From Podarcis raffonei (taxonomy: Eukaryota > Chordata > Lepidosauria > Squamata > Lacertidae): a stretch of 64,000 bases of DNA. Each line of letters opens with the position of its first letter. The stretch's first letter is position 1. This document shows, in pieces, positions 61,201 through 64,000 of the stretch. A program made the position numbers and the translations under genes. Location: NCBI RefSeq assembly GCF_027172205.1, contig NC_070605.1, positions 23,802,304 to 23,866,303 on the forward strand, written 5' to 3'. The notes beneath the pieces are model-generated. The model was not told the origin of the DNA and ran no database searches. It was given only the letters and a program-made list of their open reading frames with translations.

Positions 61201-62756
61201 AGTTCCTGAGAGGAAGAGGATTCCAACTAAAGAAAGGCGATTCCAACTAAGCATCAGGAAGAACTTTCTGGTGGTTAGAGCTGTTCAAAAGTGGAACAGA
61301 CTCTCTTGGAAGATGGTGGACCCGCTTTCCTTGGAGGTTTTTAAGCAGAGGTTGGATGGCCATCTGTCATGGAAGCTTTAGATGAGATTCCTGCATTGCA
61401 CCAATTGGACTTGTTGATCCTCAGCATTTCTTTCAACTTTACAATTCAATGATTCAACTCCCTTCTCCGGGAACTAGACATTAAATCCAGGGTGCCACTG
61501 CAATTCTACTCATGCTAGGAAGTAAGTTCCACCTTATTTGGTGGAGCATTTGCATCTTACTCAGTTGAGTATTTCCAGCTAACCACGCATAAGATTGTAG
61601 TCCAGTTTGGATGGGGGCAGCCCTTGTACAAGTATATATAAGAATAAAGGTAAAGGTACCCCTGACCATTAGGTCCAGTCGCGGACGACTCTGGGGTTGC
61701 GGCACTCATCTCACTCTATAGGCTGAGGGAGCCAGCGTTTGTCCACAGACAGCTTCCGGGTCATGTGGCCAGCATGACTAAGCTTCTGGCGAACCAGAGC
61801 AGCGCACGGAAACGCCGTTTACCTTCCCGCCGGAGCGGTACCTATTTATCTACTTGTACTTTGACGTGCTTTCAAACTGCTAGGTTGGCAGGAGCTGGGA
61901 CTGAGCAACAGGAGCTCACCCCATCGTGGGGATTCGAACCGCCGACCTTCTGATCAGCAAGACCTAGGCTCACAATGCCGTGCATAGACTGACATTTCAC
62001 TTATGACAGCTACTGCTATATTTTTATAACATGGATAGAATAGGCCACTACCTAATATATACTTAACTAAAGAACCACCAAGTAGGAAAAGCCAAAATAG
62101 CAAGCTACAAAAATCGCCCTTCTTCCTTCTCTCCCCACAACACACACACAGCCATCTTGTGATTCTAAGCCATTTCGGGAGCCATGTTAGCAAGAAAAGA
62201 AAGGGGGGAATAAAAGGTCGGCGGCTGGGAGAGCAGCATATATATATATATATGTAACAATTAAGTAATAAACAACGCCTTAGCCCCTGACCCTAGTGGA
62301 AAAAGACGGGCTACGGTGGAGTAAAGCAATAAACAAAATTAACCGCGCTTTGGCTTTTAGATCCGTGGAGGACGGCGAGGGTGAAGTACAAAAATAACGA
62401 TCCACAACATTTCTGATATTAGGGCAAGCTATGGAATAGTAAATAAAGAACAGCAATATGTGCAGGAGAGGGAGCAAAGCTTTTCACAACATAACACAAC
62501 AGTGTGGCGGCGGCGGCGATGAATTAAGAGTTGGGGCGTCGCGGCCGTGTCCCTCTTCTGCTTTGGAAACGATGGGAGATGCGAGGGGCGCCCTTGGCCT
62601 GCCCTTCTCGGTGGGCCCCAGAAACACACACACCGCGGGGCCAGGCGGGAGGGAGCAAAAAGAGGGGCCCGTTTTCCCCGGAAGCCCCCTCAGGAGAGGA
62701 ACCCTTCACTCGCGCTTACCTAGCACCAGGCGGGCCACGTCGGACGGCAGTAACAT
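43193..62756 (-). CDS. NPAT: NPAT, nuclear protein of the ATM locus (histone gene coactivator), 18 exons
   Basis: Coactivator of replication-dependent histone genes at histone locus bodies, switched on by cyclin E/CDK2 at G1/S. Eighteen exons join in phase to 4281 nt, 1426 aa (human 1427 as I recall). The N-terminus MLLPSDVARLVLGYLQQEKL is the LisH motif needed for histone activation. Exon 13 is a 1.6-kb low-complexity Ser/Glu-rich exon with IILSSPAKSPAK (CDK-type SP sites). Exon 17 has LPVPRTPSG and TTPLKDNTQQF, further proline-directed sites matching known human CDK2 targets. The basic run KKKKVK and the C-terminus DVDKFLLSLHYDE are conserved. It is divergent from the presumed ATM transcript and convergent with ACAT1. 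In-frame codons continue upstream of the start to an ATG at 62886-62888; the conserved start is preferred. Confidence 0.97.
44119..45241 (-). CDS. NPAT: NPAT exon 17 (large)
   Basis: 1123-bp exon for residues 1027-1401 (R-NANSDKNVCAELKKK to KKKKVKVSK-type basic end, last codon AAG). Includes HRRVLCFDN, ATANKENEL-like ANKENEL, LPVPRTPSG, VMVPPATPDLPACSPASETG and TLMILSRAAIARTS. CCCCATTCAG acceptor, GTAAGT donor. Confidence 0.96.
46144..46201 (-). CDS. NPAT: NPAT exon 16
   Basis: Codes residues 1008-1027 (G-KLVPGGSEPINRPASHAQ plus two bases). GTTTTAG acceptor, GTCAGT donor. Aligns with human NNLVDSSGHSVGCHAQ in size and ending. Confidence 0.88.
46482..46581 (-). CDS. NPAT: NPAT exon 15
   Basis: Codes residues 975-1008 (VLHMPVQTSLGGGVPKL to PRNKTNT plus one base). 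TTTTCCAAG acceptor, GTGAGC donor. Confidence 0.94.
46674..46789 (-). CDS. NPAT: NPAT exon 14
   Basis: Codes residues 936-974 (G-SAIIIASPVQPVLQGMVG to FSDPSRQ). ATTTTCAG acceptor, GTAAAA donor. Confidence 0.96.
46790..48191 (-). other. NPAT: NPAT intron 13
   Basis: No exon recognised. A fragment at 47516-47590 (GCCCTCCAGATGTTGTGGAC ... CATCATCCATGATC) belongs to the fold-back family of 52408-52542. The rest is unremarkable. Confidence 0.6.
48192..49799 (-). CDS. NPAT: NPAT exon 13 (large)
   Basis: 1608-bp exon for residues 400-936, from DNSRVTLSYTEDHSKEA to MNPPMSPNFSQ. Mostly Ser/Asn/Glu-rich and disordered; the conserved core is VVSLKIIISDDPFISAD, ENLPTIILSSPAKSPAK and GGFIQLMPATNTSFSNSN. 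GTTGCAG acceptor, GTAACT donor. Confidence 0.97.
50064..50153 (+). repeat. Truncated TA-type MITE (Tigger-like end)
   Basis: CAGTGGTACCTCGGGTTAAG AACTTAATTCGTTCCGAAGG then GAAGCACCACTTTAGC. One end only, preceded by TA; same family as 29028-29253. Confidence 0.65.
50511..50599. repeat. Palindromic short interspersed repeat, copy 2
   Basis: AAGTTAGTCCCATCCATTTC AATAGGATTCACTTCC with flanking CAGCCC/GGACTGCAG ends. Confidence 0.55.
50764..50892 (-). CDS. NPAT: NPAT exon 12
   Basis: Codes residues 357-400 (G-KAKGGRNASHSISTQNG to ESFIATKEI plus one base). AAAACAG acceptor, GTAAGC donor. Confidence 0.9.
51409..51511 (-). CDS. NPAT: NPAT exon 11
   Basis: Codes residues 323-357 (GEIHMTEEAIQEILEQTE to LFDIFDFGA), one of the best-conserved acidic segments. 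ATAGCAG acceptor, GTTAGT donor. Confidence 0.96.
52270..52371. repeat. Palindromic short interspersed repeat, copy 3
   Basis: CATACTGAGTAGGACAGCTG AAATTAATG ... CATTAATTTCAAACAGTCTA CTCTTGAGTAG; the halves are inverted copies. Confidence 0.55.
52408..52542. mobile_element. Fold-back hAT-type MITE with 8-bp target duplication
   Basis: Ends CAGGCATCCCAACCT and AGGTTGGGGATGCCTG are inverted repeats, and most of the element is palindromic (CCTCCAGATGTTTTGG / CCAAAACATCTGGAGG). Flanks are ATGTAGAC and GTGTAGAC (7 of 8). In NPAT intron 10. Confidence 0.85.
53038..53125 (-). CDS. NPAT: NPAT exon 10
   Basis: Codes residues 293-322 (S-DGNISQTAKQADSGPT to SSIDEFLGLQ). TGTTCCAG acceptor, GTAAGG donor. 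The intron before it is only 85 bp. Confidence 0.95.
53211..53302 (-). CDS. NPAT: NPAT exon 9
   Basis: Codes residues 263-293 (QMIIENAREKILSNKCL to NINKFLG plus two bases). TTTTCTAG acceptor, GTAAAA donor. Confidence 0.95.
53400..53525 (+). mobile_element. CR1 LINE 3' end fragment
   Basis: GTTTTTAAACAGAGGTGGGA TGGCTATCTGTCATGG ... GATTCCTGCATTGCAGGGGG TTGGACTAGATGATCC ... TATGATTCT, the typical CR1 3' end. NPAT intron 8, 98 bp from exon 9. Confidence 0.75.
54125..54269 (-). CDS. NPAT: NPAT exon 8
   Basis: Codes residues 214-262 (G-DFQKKKSIVSSGSQLS to LELIEGDLP). The acceptor ATACTTCAG is chosen over TTCCAG 10 nt downstream because only the former keeps phase. GTAAGC donor. Confidence 0.9.
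54473..54542. repeat. Palindromic short interspersed repeat, copy 4
   Basis: GCAATCCTATACATGTCTAT GCAGAAGTCACATTGAGTTC AATGGGGCTTACTCCCAGG; closest to what looks like the family consensus. Confidence 0.6.
54727..54808 (-). CDS. NPAT: NPAT exon 7
   Basis: Codes residues 187-214 (T-GDTANLVSAPQERKLHS to SPGKRK plus two bases). TTTTTAAAG acceptor, GTAACT donor. Phase selects the first of two adjacent AGs. Confidence 0.9.
55887..56236. mobile_element. hAT-type MITE with 8-bp target duplication
   Basis: Starts CAGAGGTGGGGAGCC and ends AGGTTCCCCAACACTG. Flanks TTCTAAAC and TGCTAAAC match 7 of 8 (7 of 8 allowing the second base). No transposase frame. In NPAT intron 6. Confidence 0.7.
56301..56528 (-). 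CDS. NPAT: NPAT exon 6
   Basis: Codes residues 111-187 (G-RTRSAIADMKKQRCIPQ to VQESNIN plus one base). TTTTTCTAG acceptor, GTAAGT donor. Confidence 0.95.
57311..57351 (-). CDS. NPAT: NPAT exon 5
   Basis: Small 41-bp exon for residues 97-111 (R-SMQNSGAFCAHQR). TTGTTGCAG acceptor, GTATGT donor. SMQ.S is the recognisable NPAT piece; phases on both sides fit. Confidence 0.88.
58114..58186 (-). CDS. NPAT: NPAT exon 4
   Basis: Codes residues 73-97 (E-ATNDVPAMMSSLWKKLDY to LSQI plus two bases). TTCTTTAAAG acceptor, GTAATT donor. Confidence 0.95.
58827..58887 (-). CDS. NPAT: NPAT exon 3
   Basis: Codes residues 53-73 (SLFGKNLITILNEYITM KSK plus one base). TCTTTAG acceptor, GTAAGA donor. Confidence 0.95.
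59057..59494 (+). mobile_element. Solo LTR (fossil) in NPAT intron 2
   Basis: 438 bp with TG...CA ends (TGTTAG ... CTAACA), flanked by the 5-bp duplication TTTAT (59052-59056 and 59495-59499). An AATAAA hexamer at 59267-59272 suggests plus orientation. No internal region remains. The identical target duplication suggests modest age. LTR retroelement, probably endogenous-retrovirus-like; family not assigned. Confidence 0.7.
59613..59731 (-). CDS. NPAT: NPAT exon 2
   Basis: Codes residues 13-52 (G-YLQQEKLLATCRAFILES to FVPACLL), completing LisH. CTGTTACAG acceptor, GTGAGT donor. Confidence 0.96.
59900..59982. repeat. Palindromic short interspersed repeat, copy 5
   Basis: GGCAATCCTGCACACACTTA ... 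GTTGAATACAGTGGGACTTT ... TTTAGGATTGCC; the ends are inverted copies (GGCAATCCT / AGGATTGCC). Confidence 0.6.
60097..60238. mobile_element. TA-flanked MITE
   Basis: Starts CCATATTTACTTGAATGTAA and ends TTCACATAAATATGG with matching inner GTGCAC/GTGCGC motifs. TA on both sides (60095-60096, 60239-60240). Different interior from the CCGTATTTTTC elements. Confidence 0.75.
61216..61455 (+). mobile_element. CR1 LINE 3' end fragment
   Basis: AGGAAGAACTTTCTGGTGGT ... GGAGGTTTTTAAGCAGAGGT TGGATGGCCATCTGTCATGG ... GATTCCTGCATTGCA ... TACAATTCAATGATTC. Longer copy of the 53.4 kb type; in NPAT intron 1. Confidence 0.8.
61499..61600. repeat. Palindromic short interspersed repeat, copy 6
   Basis: TGCAATTCTACTCATGCTAG GAAGTAAGTTCCACC ... 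CTTACTCAGTTGAGTATTTC ... CATAAGATTGTAGTCC. Confidence 0.5.
61646..61974 (-). mobile_element. Sauria-type SINE, minus strand
   Basis: Tail AAGGTAAAGGTACCCCTGAC at the low end, B-box complement GGATTCGAACC near 61930. The head appears cut short beside CCTAGGCTCAC. NPAT intron 1. Confidence 0.85.
62238..62253. repeat. (TA)n microsatellite
   Basis: Eight TA units between the SINE and the NPAT promoter island. Confidence 0.9.
62720..62756 (-). CDS. NPAT: NPAT exon 1 (start codon)
   Basis: Codes MLLPSDVARLVL plus one base of Gly; first half of the LisH motif. Context CTCACCATGT. Donor GTAAGC. Confidence 0.95.
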
Positions 62757-63441
62757 GGTGAGGGGGGCTGAGGGAGGGACGGGGGGGGTCCGCACCCTTC
62801 CCGCCCCAGCGGGGCAGCGGCGGCAGCAACTCCCAGAAAAGGCGGTTATCCGCGCTCCCCTTTCTCTCCGCGCCCAAAACCTCTCCACAACAGCATCAGC
62901 AGCCGTCAGCCTCCGTCCCGCCCACCGACTTCCGGCAGCAGGAGCGAAAACAGGAGATTTTCCGCTTCCGGCGGCGGGGGGTAGGAGTAGGGGCGGGATT
63001 AGAAGGCGAGTGGGATGGAAAACACCACGTCGATTGGGGGTGAGCGTGGAGCAGCCACGCCTTCCCGCGTTCGTCGGAGCGCGAGGGCGGCTGCGCGCGC
63101 AAGAAGCAAGAAGCCCGCGCTGTGGGTCCTTTCAGGCCCGCCCACCGCTCGTTCCTGGCGCGAGCCTCGCCGCTCCGCCTCTTCGCCTCACTTCACTCCC
63201 CCCCGCCCCCATTCAGCTTTTCGGTTTCGTTTTCCCTCGCATCCCTCTCGTTGTCTCCGTTCGTTCTCCTCCGGCCGCGTCCTCTCTCTCCCACCCCTTT
63301 GGCAAGAATGCCGCCGTCTTGCCCGCGTGGCCTCTGAGGCGGGACCGGGGTGGCCGGTGTCCTCCCTCCCTCACGACCCGCCTCGGCGACCTTGGACGTC
63401 CCAGCTGCCGTGAGCGGGACGTGGCGGTGCGAAGTCGTCGT
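62757..63441. promoter_or_regulatory. NPAT-ATM bidirectional CpG-island promoter
   Basis: CpG- and GC-rich region between the NPAT start codon (minus) and a + strand splice donor. It holds two ETS/GABP-type sites (ACTTCCGG at 62928 region; GCTTCCGG at about 62965), a GGGGCGGG Sp1 box near 62990 and E2F-like TTCCCGC motifs (around 62809 and 63063). There is no TATA box. The divergent arrangement is known for NPAT/ATM in mammals; individual sites are inferred from motif only. Confidence 0.8.
63150..63441 (+). other. ATM: Probable non-coding exon 1 of ATM
   Basis: A consensus donor (GTAAGT at 63442-63447) closes a CpG-rich + strand segment just beyond the NPAT promoter. ATM lies here in other vertebrates and begins with a non-coding exon. 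The 5' end is unknown (start given is approximate) and no ATM coding sequence is in the window, so this rests on synteny and the donor alone. Confidence 0.5.
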
Positions 63442-63489
63442 GTAAGTGGGGGTTTGGGGGGGTCACGCAATTCCCAGAGCTGTGAGAAC

Positions 63490-63595
63490 AGGGGGCTCTG
63501 CCACGCGGGCCGTTGCCCTGATTCCCTCAGGCCCCCCCTTCTAGGGGGCTCTGCCACGCGGGCCGTGTCCCTGATCCCCTCAGGTCCCCCCTTCC
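63490..63595. repeat. Tandem duplication, period 53 bp
   Basis: AGGGGGCTCTGCCACGCGGG at 63490 recurs at 63543, and the rest of the unit (CCCTGAT.CCCTCAGG.CC) follows in both copies. Confidence 0.85.
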
Positions 63596-63751
63596 AGAGT
63601 GTCGTTTGTGTGGCATCCTTTCCCTCCAGCGCAAAATGATAAGCGTCCGAAGGGAACGGCTGAACTTGAATTTATTTAGCTGCAAAATTTAATGTACTGC
63701 CAATAACATTAATAGTAGTGAATTAACAATAGTAATGAATAATAGTGTTGA

Positions 63752-63905
63752 TCTGATGTTATTCACCACTACTTTGGTGAGTAGGAAAGTAATTTTAAAG
63801 TAGTAATAAATGTTATTCATTTACTACTTTAAAATGAATGACATTCATTACTATGTACTTTAAAATTACTTTTTACTCACCAAAGTAGTGGCGAATAACA
63901 TCAGA
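63752..63905. repeat. Near-perfect 154-bp fold-back (hairpin) element
   Basis: Outer arms 63752-63802 and 63856-63905 are inverted copies (core CCACTACTTTGGTGAGTA), and inner arms 63803-63820 and 63834-63851 pair as well (GTAATAAATGTTATTCAT type). The loop is about 13 bp. No flanking duplication resolved. Probably a fold-back MITE; family not recognised. Confidence 0.8.
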
Positions 63906-64000
63906 CCAACAATGAAATCGCGTTGATTAAAACAAATGTGGAATGCATCATAAATCAGGGGTTGCCAGACTTATTTTTTTACCTGTGGGCCTGTAGAGAA

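Larger units (their letters stand above)
63442..64000 (+). other. Presumed ATM intron 1 (start)
   Basis: Contains a 53-bp tandem duplication (63490-63595) and a fold-back element (63752-63905). No exon recognised. Confidence 0.5.

Noticed and set aside
62458-63639. A 393-codon plus-strand open frame across the NPAT/ATM promoter
   Set aside because: It lies in a CpG island where stops are rare, overlaps NPAT exon 1 on the other strand, has Pro/Arg/Ser low-complexity composition, and matches no family I know.

Overview
This window is vertebrate genomic DNA, almost certainly from a squamate reptile (lizard or snake). It shows spliced genes with long introns, CpG-island promoters and a dense load of interspersed repeats. 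The repeat set (tRNA-derived Sauria-type SINEs, a BovB LINE 3' end, CR1 and L2-like LINE tails, hAT and TA-flanked MITEs) points to Squamata. I cannot name the species from sequence alone.

Three protein-coding genes can be read exon by exon, in the order known from other vertebrates (human 11q22.3: CUL5, ACAT1, NPAT, ATM). (1) CUL5, + strand: exons 2-19, stop at 22412-22414. Exon 1 (about 8 codons) lies upstream of the window. The 3'UTR runs to about 26.2 kb. (2) ACAT1, + strand: all 12 exons, 28514-40098, 415 aa, with its own CpG-island promoter. (3) NPAT, - strand: all 18 exons, 62756 down to 43193, 1426 aa, tail-to-tail with ACAT1. At 62.7-63.45 kb NPAT shares a CpG-rich bidirectional promoter with a + strand transcript, taken by synteny to be ATM. 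Only the probable non-coding first exon of ATM and the start of its first intron are present. All internal exon phases join without a break, and total lengths agree with the families.

The genes are not an operon and do different jobs. CUL5 is the scaffold of an E3 ubiquitin ligase. ACAT1 is mitochondrial acetoacetyl-CoA thiolase. NPAT is the cyclin E/CDK2-controlled activator of histone genes. ATM is the DNA-break kinase. NPAT and ATM share a promoter, so they may be partly co-regulated.

Most of the rest is introns and transposon relics. Noteworthy items are: a Sauria SINE interrupted by a solo LTR, with clean target duplications for both events (15.2-16.0 kb); a second solo LTR at 59.1-59.5 kb; at least five hAT-type MITEs, most with recognisable 8-bp target duplications; several TA-flanked elements, two of which share ends but carry unrelated GC-rich interiors; a roughly 154-bp near-perfect hairpin in the presumed first intron of ATM; and a (TC)n microsatellite against the CUL5 exon 17 splice acceptor. 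I found no previously undescribed gene system, CRISPR array or functional tRNA/rRNA gene. All family names come from recognition by eye, without any database search.
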